Shown here in pieces: positions 50,763-59,900 of a DNA stretch of 64,000 bases (positions within the stretch are counted from its first letter, which is position 1; each line of letters starts with the position of its first letter). The notes beneath the pieces were generated by a model. It ran no database searches, was not told where the DNA came from, and worked only from the letters and a program-made list of their open reading frames with translations. The position numbers were made by a program, and so were the translations under genes. Source of the DNA: CAYXLW01 sp964466055 (GTDB lineage Bacteria; Patescibacteriota; Gracilibacteria; GCA-2401425); the NCBI GenBank assembly GCA_964466055.1, contig CAYXLW010000001.1, forward strand, positions 299,284 to 363,283, written 5' to 3'.

Positions 50763-51401
50763 ATGACATTCTCCCAATATTTCACTGGTCAGCATAAAAA
50801 CGAATGCTTTATTTTTTATTCCTATAGACATTGGATAGGTTTATTTGTGAAAATTTATTTCAATCTTTTTATTTTAATATTAGCAATAACAATATTTGTC
50901 ATTTGGATAAAATTTGATATTGATAAAGATCAAAGTGTAATGTCTTTTCTATCTCAGAATAGTTCAATGTTTATTATTTTTTATACGTGGTTTTTATTTC
51001 ATGTTCACCACTTTTTCACAGATTTGCTCGATTTCATGTTAGATATTATTATAGTTACGGACTGTAGGTTTATTGAAATTAAAAGAACAATTTTTTTTAA
51101 GGAAGATTTTGAATCAATAGATCTTGCAAAAATACAAGATGTGCAGTTTCATAAATCCGATTTTTTTTCAGCTATATTCGATTTTGGGAGTTTAAATGTG
51201 ACATTTGCAAGTATTCTTGATATTAAAATTATTCAATATGTTCCGATGCCTGATAAATTTGTAGAACATCTTAATAAGCTTAAACGAAGACTTATTTATA
51301 AATATGAAGGTATGGAAACGGAAATAAAAGGTAATCATCCAAGGTTTTTGGAAGAGATGGATGAAGATAATGTAGTTGATGATGAAGAGGTAGTGATTTA
51401 A
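50763..51401 (+). CDS. membrane protein with PH-like domain
   Basis: 212 aa from ATG 50763; a GTG start 24 nt upstream is possible but less likely, because TATAAC/TATATA -10-like elements lie just before it. Two membrane segments (about 27-48 and 63-82). The C-terminal half has VTDCRFIEIKRTIFFKEDFESIDLAKIQDVQ, an arrangement typical of bacterial PH (bPH2) domains, and an acidic tail. Function unknown. Monocistronic between rlmN and a repeat-rich spacer. Confidence 0.65.
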   Translation: MTFSQYFTGQHKNECFIFYSYRHWIGLFVKIYFNLFILILAITIFVIWIKFDIDKDQSVMSFLSQNSSMFIIFYTWFLFHVHHFFTDLLDFMLDIIIVTDCRFIEIKRTIFFKEDFESIDLAKIQDVQFHKSDFFSAIFDFGSLNVTFASILDIKIIQYVPMPDKFVEHLNKLKRRLIYKYEGMETEIKGNHPRFLEEMDEDNVVDDEEVVI

Positions 51402-51602
51402 ATAAATAACAATTAAAAAGCTTGATTTTCTCTTAAAGAAGTATAAATTTTACTTACTTTTGGTCCTTGATGGAAAGGGGGCATAAGCAAAAGTGACAAT
51501 TAAGTTTGAGGGTCTCGCGTTAGCGTGAAATCGAGGTGGAACCGCTCGGAAATTAAAATCCTGAGTCCTCGAAGCAATAGAATTAGTGCTTTGGGTATTT
51601 TT

Positions 51603-51630
51603 AATGAGCAATGAGGAATGAAGAATGAAC
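51603..51630 (+). repeat. heptamer array
   Basis: AATGAGC, AATGAGG, AATGAAG, AATGAAC in tandem. Confidence 0.8.
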
Positions 51631-51655
51631 AAATCAAATAATAAAAATAAATGCT

Positions 51656-51675
51656 ATCCCCGTGAATACGGGGAT
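51656..51675. repeat. inverted repeat ATCCCCGT/ACGGGGAT
   Basis: Eight-base arms around GAAT. It resembles the dRS3-like elements in size and base pattern. Confidence 0.75.
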
Positions 51676-51746
51676 CCACCCCAAGAAGAACAGCTAAGTC
51701 TAAAATGACAAATAATAACTGATTCTTGATTAATATAAAAAACTGG

Positions 51747-51766
51747 ATTCCCGCATGCGCGGGAAT
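51747..51766. repeat. dRS3-like palindrome, intergenic copy
   Basis: ATTCCCGC-ATGC-GCGGGAAT, flanked by CTGG and GGCAA. Near-identical to the copy inside gpmI (40045-40064). Confidence 0.9.
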
Positions 51767-51801
51767 GGCAAAAGAAATTAAATATTAATTAACTAAAAAA
51801 T

Positions 51802-53499
51802 ATGTCTGAACTTACGATGGAAACAATTGTTAATTTTGCTAAGGGGAGAGGATTTGTGTATCCAGGGTCTGAGATTTATGGAGGTCTTGCAAATACTTGG
51901 GATTACGGTCCGCTCGGAGTTGAATTAAAAAATAATATTCGTGATGTTTGGTGGAATCATTTTGTTACAAAGAGGTTTGATATGGTTGGTCTTGATTCTT
52001 CAATTCTTATGAATCCTAAAGTTTGGGAGGCAAGTGGTCATGTTGGTGGGTTTTCTGATCCTCTTGTTGATTGTAAAAATTGTAAAGAAAGATTTCGTGG
52101 AGATAAAATTATTGAAGACAAATATGAAAAAGATTTATTTAAAGTTATTGATGAAGTTTTCTATAAGCCTAGAATATTGGATCTAAATAAATTTCTTGAT
52201 GATACTTTTCCTAAAGGAGATGATCAAAAGGATGAATTAAAAGCTGAGATAATTGAGTTTGCTCGTTCTCACAATGTTAGTATAAATATTGATAAAGGTG
52301 CAGAAAAGACTTCTACAAATGCTTCTTTTATTTCAAGAGTAAACATTCTAGCTCTTGGTGGAGAATGTCTGAATCCCACAAAATCTGGTAAAAAAGCTAC
52401 AGATATATTCCAATCTGAATTAAAAGCTTTGAAAAATTTAGATATTTTGAGAATTATAAAAGTAGTTCTAGAAGAAAATAAAATAAAATGTTCTTCTTGC
52501 GGTAAATGTGAATGGACAGATCCTAAACAATTTAATCTAATGTTCAAAACACAACAAGGAGTTACGGATGAAACTTCTTCAGATATTTATTTACGTCCAG
52601 AAACAGCTCAAGGAATATTTGTTGATTTCCCTCATATAGCAAGGACTTCACGAAAGAAAATCCCTTTTGGAGTTGGGCAGATTGGTAAAGCTTTTCGTAA
52701 TGAAATAACTCCAGGGAACTTTATTTTTAGAACAAGGGAATTTGAACAGATGGAGATAGAGTATTTTGTAAAACCAGGCACAGAAGGGGAGTGGCATAAA
52801 AAGTGGGAAGAGGAAATGGATAAATTTCTATATAAAGTTTTGAATATAAAAAATAAAGATAATGTTCGTTTAAGATGGCATGAAGAAGATGAATTATCTC
52901 ATTATTCTAGCGGAACATTTGATATTGAATATAAATTTCCATTTGGTTGGTCAGAACTTTGGGGGTGTGCGAGTAGAACTGATTTTGATCTTAAACAACA
53001 TGAAAAACATTCTGGAAAAGATATGAAATATCTTGATCCTGAAACTAATGAAAAATATGTTCCTTACGTTATTGAGCCAACATTTGGACTTACAAGAACA
53101 TTGTTAATGGTATTATGTGATGCATATGAAGAAGAATCTCTTGAAGATGGTGAAACAAGAATTGTTTTAAAACTTGATCCTAAACTTTCTCCTTATAAAG
53201 TAGCAATTCTTCCTTTGGTAAAAAAACTTACTCCATTTGCTCAAGAGTTATTTGAAAAATTATCAGGTGATTTTTCAGTAGATTTTGATGAAGCAGGTTC
53301 AATTGGAAAAAGATACAGAAGACAAGATGAAATAGGCACTCCTTATGCTATTACAATCGACTTTGATACAACGGGGACAGGAGATAATGTTGATCCAAAA
53401 CTAAAGGGAACTGTTACTGTTAGAGAAAGGGATTCTATGAAACAAGAAAGGATATCAATTGATAAATTGAGTGAGTTTTTAAAGGAAAGGTTGAAATAA
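51802..53499 (+). CDS. glyS: glycyl-tRNA synthetase (single-chain type)
   Basis: Class II enzyme charging tRNA-Gly. 565 aa, the homodimeric alpha2 form rather than the GlyQ/GlyS pair. Motifs: GFVYPGSEIYGGLANTWDYG at the start, VGGFSDPLVDC with zinc-type cysteines CKNCKERF and CSSCGKC, RPETAQGIFVDF, AFRNEITPGNFIFRTREFEQME (motif 2), and VIEPTFGLTRTLL (motif 3). The anticodon-binding domain is at the end (APLPLVKK-like VAILPLVKKL). Normal length. Repeats crowd its upstream region. Confidence 0.97.
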   Translation: MSELTMETIVNFAKGRGFVYPGSEIYGGLANTWDYGPLGVELKNNIRDVWWNHFVTKRFDMVGLDSSILMNPKVWEASGHVGGFSDPLVDCKNCKERFRGDKIIEDKYEKDLFKVIDEVFYKPRILDLNKFLDDTFPKGDDQKDELKAEIIEFARSHNVSINIDKGAEKTSTNASFISRVNILALGGECLNPTKSGKKATDIFQSELKALKNLDILRIIKVVLEENKIKCSSCGKCEWTDPKQFNLMFKTQQGVTDETSSDIYLRPETAQGIFVDFPHIARTSRKKIPFGVGQIGKAFRNEITPGNFIFRTREFEQMEIEYFVKPGTEGEWHKKWEEEMDKFLYKVLNIKNKDNVRLRWHEEDELSHYSSGTFDIEYKFPFGWSELWGCASRTDFDLKQHEKHSGKDMKYLDPETNEKYVPYVIEPTFGLTRTLLMVLCDAYEEESLEDGETRIVLKLDPKLSPYKVAILPLVKKLTPFAQELFEKLSGDFSVDFDEAGSIGKRYRRQDEIGTPYAITIDFDTTGTGDNVDPKLKGTVTVRERDSMKQERISIDKLSEFLKERLK

Positions 53500-53534
53500 A
53501 ATTTCAACCTCGCGGATCAGTGCGCCCTTCGGGG

Positions 53535-54335
53535 TTATATGTTTATAAATTCAAACAAAGGATGTTTATCTTTTCTAACATCCAAAACTCTTTCATTTAA
53601 AAAGGACATACAATCCCCAGATTCAATAAATATATCTTCGTAGATATATGCTTTTGTTTTAAAAGATATTTTTTGAGAATTTTTATTTTTTAACTTAATT
53701 CTCTTCTTTTTAAATCCATTTTTTGCTTTAAATAAAAAATGATGTTTGTAATTAACCCCCTCTAACTCCCCCTTATCAGGGGGAGAAATTTCAGTTATCA
53801 CTATTTCAAACTGAGAAGGGATAATAATTGAATCATTTTTCCCGAATTGCTTTAAATTATTAATAATAAAAGGAAAATCTTCATCAACAAAACCAGAAGA
53901 TAAAGTTTCACTTATACAAATATCATATTTTTCAGGTAAAGAGTAATTAGTCGCATCACATTCAATAAAAATACTTTTCTCCATAAATCCTAAATATCCA
54001 ATTAGTTTTTTACTTAATTCTAAAGAATAAGGATTATCTTCTAAGAAATAACATTTATTAGCTCCAAGATATAATGAAAATGCTCCTAAAATCCCTGTCC
54101 CTGAGCCTGCATCTACCACTATTATTTCTTTATTTTCTTTTTTAATATCTAAAATATCTTTACTTATTCCCTCAAAAAACTTTCGATTTCTTACCATATC
54201 TTCGGCACAAAAAATACTGTCTGAAAGAGGAAGTTTGTAATCTTTATCATCCAGATCATACGTGCTTGTTTTTTGTTGTAATAAAAAATTTTGGATTTTG
54301 CCGTTAATATTTTCAAAAGATTTATTGATGATAAT
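53535..54335 (-). CDS. SAM-dependent methyltransferase, PRMT-like, possible non-ATG start
   Basis: From the first ATG (54197) the protein is 220 aa, with SAM motif VVDAGSGTGILGAF, an acidic strand end CYFLEDN and a later SETLSSGF, as in protein-arginine methyltransferase-like enzymes. The frame stays open upstream to 54338 and encodes 47 more residues, including YKLPLSDSIFCAEDMVRNRK, which matches the conserved region before the SAM motif. No ATG/GTG/TTG lies there; ATT or ATC codons (54329-54335) are possible starts. A C-rich inverted repeat adds PPDKGELEG inside the protein (53766-53785). The last ~60 residues are beta-rich. The start given is provisional. Confidence 0.6.
   Translation of the reverse strand: MIINKSFENINGKIQNFLLQQKTSTYDLDDKDYKLPLSDSIFCAEDMVRNRKFFEGISKDILDIKKENKEIIVVDAGSGTGILGAFSLYLGANKCYFLEDNPYSLELSKKLIGYLGFMEKSIFIECDATNYSLPEKYDICISETLSSGFVDEDFPFIINNLKQFGKNDSIIIPSQFEIVITEISPPDKGELEGVNYKHHFLFKAKNGFKKKRIKLKNKNSQKISFKTKAYIYEDIFIESGDCMSFLNERVLDVRKDKHPLFEFINI
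53754..53785 (+). repeat. C-rich inverted repeat inside the methyltransferase gene
   Basis: CTCCCCCT-TATC-AGGGGGAG (53766-53785) preceded by AACCCCCTCTAA. A shorter relative lies at 33311-33335 (AACCCCCTAAATTCCCC, then TTATCA). In the gene it encodes SPPDKGELEGVN. Confidence 0.85.
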
Positions 54336-54351
54336 TATTTAAATTTTCTTC

Positions 54352-54380
54352 ATTTTAAATGTTTATTAAGCCTATGTCGA
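54352..54380 (-). promoter_or_regulatory. methyltransferase promoter
   Basis: Minus strand: TCGACA (54375-54380), 17-nt spacer, TAAAAT (54352-54357). The predicted start near 54345 lies far upstream of ATG 54197, consistent with the longer reading. Confidence 0.55.
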
Positions 54381-54471
54381 AAGATTGTCATTTAGCTTGA
54401 AGCTCCTCTAGTATGTAATAAAAATTTTTGCTACTGTATTAACAGTTTTATACATTTTAAATTTATTTATT

Positions 54472-55083
54472 ATGAAAAAAGCTATTTTATTCGTTATTTT
54501 GTTGGCGCTTGTTATTGGTATTTTATGGTATTTACCTAGTTTTTTAAATAAAGCTTGGATATCAAACCCCGCATCAGCTTATTGTGTTGAAAATAACGGG
54601 AAAGTAGATATTCGAAAAGATTCAAATGGAGGTGAATATGGAGTTTGTGTTTTTGAAAATGGCAAAGAATGTGAAGAATGGGCATTGTTTCATGGGGAGT
54701 GTAGAGAGGCAACTTCTGTAAAAGCAAGTGAAAATGCTTTTAAATTGAAACTAGAAGAAAAGATCTATACAGGTAAAGATGCTAAAGAATGTAGGAGATC
54801 AAAGTTTAAATGTGAAGAAGATAGAGAATTTTTTTATGATGAAGAAGGATGTGGTTGTAGAAAAATTAACTATAATGAAGAGACCCCAGAATTTTTAATT
54901 CCTACAGAAGGAGGTATTAATGCTGATAAAATAGTATGTACTGAAGAATATGCTCCTGTTTGTGGTAAGATAGAAGTTCAATGTATAAAAGCACCGTGTG
55001 ATCCTGTTAAACAAACATTTTCAAATAAATGTTTTGCTAAAAAATCTAGTGCGTTTGATGTTACAGAAGGGGAGTGTAAATAA
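54472..55083 (+). CDS. secreted DUF333 and Kazal-like protein
   Basis: 203 aa. Signal anchor or peptide at 1-24. Residues ~32-72 match DUF333: NPASAYCVENNGKVDIRK, then GGEYGVCVF and ECEEWALFHGEC. A cysteine-rich middle (ECRRSKFKCEEDREF, EGCGCRK) leads to a Kazal-like module at 157-202, with CTEEYAPVCG and spaced cysteines to GEC. Kazal domains inhibit serine proteases, so an inhibitor role is possible. It is not adjacent to the subtilisin of this window. Many cysteines require an oxidising exterior. Confidence 0.75.
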   Translation: MKKAILFVILLALVIGILWYLPSFLNKAWISNPASAYCVENNGKVDIRKDSNGGEYGVCVFENGKECEEWALFHGECREATSVKASENAFKLKLEEKIYTGKDAKECRRSKFKCEEDREFFYDEEGCGCRKINYNEETPEFLIPTEGGINADKIVCTEEYAPVCGKIEVQCIKAPCDPVKQTFSNKCFAKKSSAFDVTEGECK

Positions 55084-55101
55084 ATTTATAAATTCATAGA
55101 T

Positions 55102-55386
55102 ATGAAAACTTCAATAGATAAACAAATTGAAGGATTAAAGAGCGATATTGAGAAAATAAAAATTAGGAATAAGAAAGTTGAATTAAATAAAAAATGGGAA
55201 ACTAGTTTAAGTAGAAAATTTCTTCTTATTTTATTCACCTATCTTTCAATTGCTTTTTATTTTGTAGCAATTGATATTGAAAGACCGTGGTTAAATGCAG
55301 TCGTACCTGCTTTTGCTTTTTTGTTGTCTACTTTATCTCTACCGTTTTTTAGAAAGATATGGATAAAATATAAAAAAAATTTTTAA
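55102..55386 (+). CDS. small membrane protein with coiled-coil N-terminus
   Basis: 94 aa. Residues 1-35 form a charged helix (DKQIEGLKSDIEKIKIRNKK). Two spans at about 40-55 and 66-82 follow, and a basic tail (KIWIKYKKNF). No family recognised. It lies 18 nt after the DUF333 gene, probably co-transcribed. Its 3' end overlaps the convergent gene by 4 nt. Confidence 0.6.
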   Translation: MKTSIDKQIEGLKSDIEKIKIRNKKVELNKKWETSLSRKFLLILFTYLSIAFYFVAIDIERPWLNAVVPAFAFLLSTLSLPFFRKIWIKYKKNF

Positions 55387-55832
55387 TCTTGTTGATACTT
55401 ATTTAGCGTTTCAATAAGACTGTTCCAATCCCCAATTTCTATATTTTGTATTTTCGTTAATACTAGTTTCATTTGATCTATATTTAGGGATCCAAATATG
55501 TTTTTAGCTGAGTTGATTTCTAATAAATTTGAGAAATGTGGAGCTATTTCTTTTGCTAGTTTTAAAAATTCTATAATTAGCTCTTCTTTTGAATAATCCT
55601 CAATTTTTATTGGATAATTCTTAATTTTTTCTGCTTTGTGATTCAAAATTAAATAAACAATTGCATCTAAAGTGCTATAATTATCATCATATTCTAGTAA
55701 AGCAATAATTTCTTTTTTTGTTTGATCAGATAAATTTTTAAATAATTCCAATGTAAAAATAATATTCACGTCTTCCAATTCTCGTCTTTCTATTTCCGAC
55801 AAAAATTGTTCATCTAAATTCTCTTTTATCAT
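55383..55832 (-). CDS. helical hypothetical protein
   Basis: 149 aa, acidic, all-helical, with no signal peptide or span. A repeated helix-turn pattern (LFKNLSDQTKKEIIALLEY, LDAIVYLILNHKAEKI) suggests a small alpha domain. No family recognised. It follows the gene at 55853 by 20 nt, likely co-transcribed, and converges on the membrane gene. Confidence 0.55.
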   Translation of the reverse strand: MIKENLDEQFLSEIERRELEDVNIIFTLELFKNLSDQTKKEIIALLEYDDNYSTLDAIVYLILNHKAEKIKNYPIKIEDYSKEELIIEFLKLAKEIAPHFSNLLEINSAKNIFGSLNIDQMKLVLTKIQNIEIGDWNSLIETLNKYQQD

Positions 55833-55852
55833 TTAACAATTTGAATATTTAT

Positions 55853-56374
55853 TTAAAAATTAGGCATATTAGGAAATATTTTCTTTATAAATTTAGGAGG
55901 AATAGGCATTTTTAAAAGCCATTTTGTAAATTTTTCAGATAAGGTTTCTTTTAAAAAATAAACTTCGTTTTTATTATTAGTTCCCCCATACAATATGCTT
56001 CCATTTTTAAGAATAATACTTATACGGTTATTACTTTCTAATAGTATATTTTCGATATCTTGAGTTCTTATTATTCTAACACTATTAGGAGATATAGGGC
56101 TAGGAACAATAACATAGTCACCTATTTTTTCTGGGTAAAGAATTCCCTGAAATTTTTCAGCTTGATTACACCCCATAATTGGAAAAGGAGATTTTACACC
56201 TCCTTCACAATATAAAATTGTTTGAATTATTTTTTCTTTTTTAAGCTTAAGTCCAAGATGGTCAATAATTTTCTCAAATGATAATGCTTGTTGTTCAATA
56301 TCTTTATATCTTGGCTCATCATTTAAATGATTTTCTCCATAAACTTCTTTAACTTGTGATTTTTCCTGATTCAT
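55853..56374 (-). CDS. hypothetical protein
   Basis: 173 aa, soluble. The N-terminal ~55 residues are helical. The remainder is mixed and includes CEGGVKSPFPIMGCNQAEKF, VIVPSPISPNSVRII and a beta-hairpin-like ILKNGSILYGG. The C-terminus is basic with proline (MPIPPKFIKKIF). No family recognised. It is the first gene of the pair with 55383, transcribed after the LPDAG gene at 56397 with a 22-nt gap. No Shine-Dalgarno. Confidence 0.55.
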   Translation of the reverse strand: MNQEKSQVKEVYGENHLNDEPRYKDIEQQALSFEKIIDHLGLKLKKEKIIQTILYCEGGVKSPFPIMGCNQAEKFQGILYPEKIGDYVIVPSPISPNSVRIIRTQDIENILLESNNRISIILKNGSILYGGTNNKNEVYFLKETLSEKFTKWLLKMPIPPKFIKKIFPNMPNF

Positions 56375-56396
56375 ATTGGATTATAGTTATTTTTTA

Positions 56397-56795
56397 TTAT
56401 GCTGATATTTTTTTTCTTAACACAACATACCCAGCTAATCCAAGTGCTAACGAAATATAAATTACCTCAGCAGGACCTGCATCAGGAAGTCTTTTATTAG
56501 AGTTGTAAGAAACTACAGGTCTGTTAACTACTACTTGAGTATCAGTATTAGTTTGATCTTGTGATGATACCTGTTGTTGTCTTTTTTCTTGAATTCTTAA
56601 TTTCAATTCATCAAGGTCAGCTGTTTCTTCATAAGAGTAGTCACCTTCACCTTCTACAGTAAGGTCAATAACTTCAAAGTTATTTCCTCCTGAGATGTCA
56701 ATATATCCTCCTCCTGCATCAGCTGCAAAAGTAGGTGCAGTGCTAAAAGTAAGTGAAATAAGCGTTAATGCTATTAATGTTAGTGTTTTTTTCAT
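56397..56795 (-). CDS. small exported protein with LPxTG-like sorting signal
   Basis: 132 aa from ATG 56795; the longer reading to 56957 is rejected because a promoter (TTGCCA at 56842-56847) lies between. Signal peptide 1-24 (ends APTFA/A). The C-terminus is a sortase-like signal: LPDAG at 103-107, hydrophobic 110-126, then RKKISA. In standard LPxTG the fourth residue is Thr; here it is Ala, so a sortase of altered specificity or no sorting is possible. The mature part is short and acidic, with a Gln-rich spacer (EKRQQQVSSQDQ). No sortase gene is in the window. It follows the giant FN3 gene. Confidence 0.75.
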   Translation of the reverse strand: MKKTLTLIALTLISLTFSTAPTFAADAGGGYIDISGGNNFEVIDLTVEGEGDYSYEETADLDELKLRIQEKRQQQVSSQDQTNTDTQVVVNRPVVSYNSNKRLPDAGPAEVIYISLALGLAGYVVLRKKISA

Positions 56796-56819
56796 AGTGT
56801 ATTTAAGATTAATAAATAA

Positions 56820-56847
56820 TTTATAATATAATTTAGTTTTTTGGCAA
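56820..56847 (-). promoter_or_regulatory. promoter of the LPDAG protein
   Basis: Minus strand: TTGCCA (56842-56847), 16-nt spacer, TATAAA (56820-56825). Leader is about 18 nt. Confidence 0.6.
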
Positions 56848-56978
56848 TGTTGATTAGGTTTAAAGATGACGTGATGAGCTGTTTTTATTTTATTAACAGA
56901 CCACACCATATGTGTATGTTTATTTTTATTTTTTGTAGGAAGTAGGTATATAAACAACCTACCTCCTACATTATTGTG

Positions 56979-59900
56979 TTATTCTTCAAAAGCAACTTTA
57001 ACAGAGCTTAATCGATTTGAAGTTAGTCCTTTTCTAAATCCTCTTACATATAGATCTACTGGCTTATTAACTTTAATTTTACATCTTGCTTCACCTTTAT
57101 CATCTGTATAAGCAACATCTCCATATGTAATCCAGTTAACATTATCCAAACTATATTGACACCATACTGGAGAATTTAATATTTCTACAACTTCTCCTTT
57201 TCCATTATATATTTTAGCTGAGAACAAAGCTTCTTCATCAATATTTGCTTTTGTAATAATTTTAGGAGTTTCAACTTTCGCTATAAAAGAATCATCGTCC
57301 ATTGATATAAGATATCTTTGAGTTCTTACTATCATTGCTGCAAGTTCTGCTCTTGTTACTTGTCTGGCTGGCTCAAATTTTTCTGGGCTTACTCCTTTTA
57401 CTATTCCATTCACATGTGAGAATCCTACATAAGATGCGAACCATTCTTTAGCTGGAACATCATAGAAAGGATTAGGTCCAGTAAAATATTCAAGTCCTGC
57501 AGCGAGAAGAACAACTTTTAAAGCTTCAGCTCTAACTATTTGTTTCCCAGGTCTAAAGTAACTATCAGGGTATCCTTGAACAACACCTAGTTCCATATTT
57601 CTTACAACATAAGGAGCAAACCAATCGCTTGTGAAAACATCAGGGAAGAAAGTTTTTTTAATATCTTTTTTGTTTACTAAGTTAAATGCTTCAATTACTA
57701 CTTTTGCAACTTCAGCTCTTAATGCAGTATCATTTGGTCTAAAATATTTTAATTTTGCTAATACTCCTTGCTCAGCTAAATCTCTTATATATTCTTCAGC
57801 CCAATGTCCTTTAATATCTACGAATGTATTATCATCATCTCTTGCTACTTTTTTGTCATGAGTAAGAATATAAATTCCAGTTCGGTTAACTTTTGCAATT
57901 ACCTCCATATTTTCTTTATCAACATCAAGTTTGTCTGTTACAAAATCTACTGAATCTTTAAGAGAGTTGTATCTATATAATTTTAAGGCTGAATCAACGA
58001 CTCCTTCAGGGAATTGAAATCTTATAGTTGATTCTAAATCAGGGGTGAAACATATTTCTCTATTATCATTTGCTGTAAATTCAACAATTCTTAGAACTTG
58101 TACTTCGTTTGGAACTTTTGAAGCATGCTCAAATTGTGCTAGTGAAACAGTTTTTGGAGGGTAAAGTATTCCTTTAAATGGAGTTTCTGTTGAGCAAACT
58201 TTAACTTCAGTTCCTTTTGTAAAAGATACATTATGTTTTTGATTGCAATTTTCTAGAAACACAGGTCTGTTTATAATCCCATCAGTATTTTTTAAATCAA
58301 GAGGTCTAATAAGCTTATAAAGAGTACTGCTTTCACTTGCTGGTAATGGATAAGGGGTAGTTGTATTAGAACATTCTTGGAGTCTTCCTCCACCGCCACC
58401 ACCACCACCACCGGATCCACCGCCAGCTGTTATAGCATCTATTTGAGCAGATCCATCACCATAGCTATTACGTGCTATTACAGTAAATCTGTATGCTGTA
58501 CTAGGATTAAGACCATTTACAGTATGAGTATTAGAATTTGCTGGGAGAGTAGCCATTATAACATTATCTCTGAGTATGATGTAATTATCTTCATTATTAG
58601 CATTATCAATCCATATTAATGTTATGCTATTAGTTGTAGAAGTTGCATTAAGCCCAGTAGGAGCCACAGGTGGATTATTAGTTGAAACCAAAGTAGTAGC
58701 AGAAGTTTGAGCACTAGCTTCACCAACAGGATTATAAGCAGCAACACGGAATATATAAGTAGTATTAGGGCTTAATCCTGTAACATTAAAAGATTGAGGA
58801 TTAGTAGGATTAGTAGCTAAAGTATTAATAAGTCTCCCATTTTGATAAACTCTATAACCAGTTTCATTAGTAGCATTATCATTCCAGTTAAGACTAAGTG
58901 AATTTTGAGTAATGTTAGAAACCACTAAATTTGAAGGGAAAGCAGGAAGATTAGGATTAGGGGTACTTAAAGTAGTTACAGTAGTTTGGGAACGACCTTC
59001 TCCATTGGTATTGTAAGCAGCAACACGGAAAGTGTATTGAGTGTTAGGAATTAATCCTCCAATGAAGTATCCAACTGAATTAGCAGGGATATTAGCTATT
59101 TCAACAGTATCTTGATAGATTTTATAACCATTTTCGTTTGTGGCATTATCAGTCCAAGAAAGAGTAGAAGTAGTGCTAGTAACGAAAGCATAAAGTTCAG
59201 TAGGTGCATTTGGGGATCCAATAGGAGGATTTAAAAGTGTAGTTACAGTAACATCATCACTATTTTGACCCACATTATTGTATGCAACAACTATAAATGT
59301 GTATGTAGTATTTTCTGTTAATCCAGGCACAGTATAACTTGTTGAATTAGCAGGTATTATAGCTACTGGAGTAGAGTTTATAGATCCTCTGTAGATTCTA
59401 TATCCAGCTTCATTATTAGCATTATCATTCCAGAATATAGAAGTGCTGTTATTAGTTACAGAAGCTTGAGTTATAGTAGGTGCTACTGGAACAGTTGAAT
59501 CTTGTAATGTAGATATAGTTATTATACTCATAGCTTCATCGTTACCTCGACGTGCAGCAACACGGAAAGTATATTCAGTTCCAGAAGCAAGATTGCTTAT
59601 ACTATATTGAGTGCTATTTGCATTAAGGAAGAATGGAGTGTCAACACCCGTTTGGTAAATTCTGTAAGAATCTTCGTTTGTTTCATTAGTTCCATTGTTA
59701 TGGTCTATCCATCTAAGAGAAATAGAATTAGTTGAAATAGAACTAGCATATAAACCTGTCGGAGGATAAAGGGTAATATCACTCGGAGTATTTAAAGTAG
59801 TTACACTTGTTTGAGCACTAGCTTCACCAATTGTGTTGAAGGCTGCAACTCTAAATATGTAAACAGTTTCTTCATTTAGTCCTTCAATAGTGTAGTCAAA

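Larger units (their letters stand above)
51402..51801. other. 400-nt repeat-rich spacer before glyS
   Basis: Left part (51460-51600) is a GC-richer block with a CGC-GTTA-GCG hairpin and no supported gene; it looks like foreign or decayed sequence. It is followed by a heptamer array (51603-51630), an inverted repeat at 51656 and a dRS3-like palindrome at 51747. The glyS promoter is not clear. Confidence 0.6.

Noticed and set aside
51450..51632. 60-aa minus-strand ORF before glyS
   Set aside because: No start context; covers the GC-richer repeat block and heptamers.
56796..56957. N-terminal extension of the LPDAG protein
   Set aside because: Contains the promoter and would bury the signal peptide.
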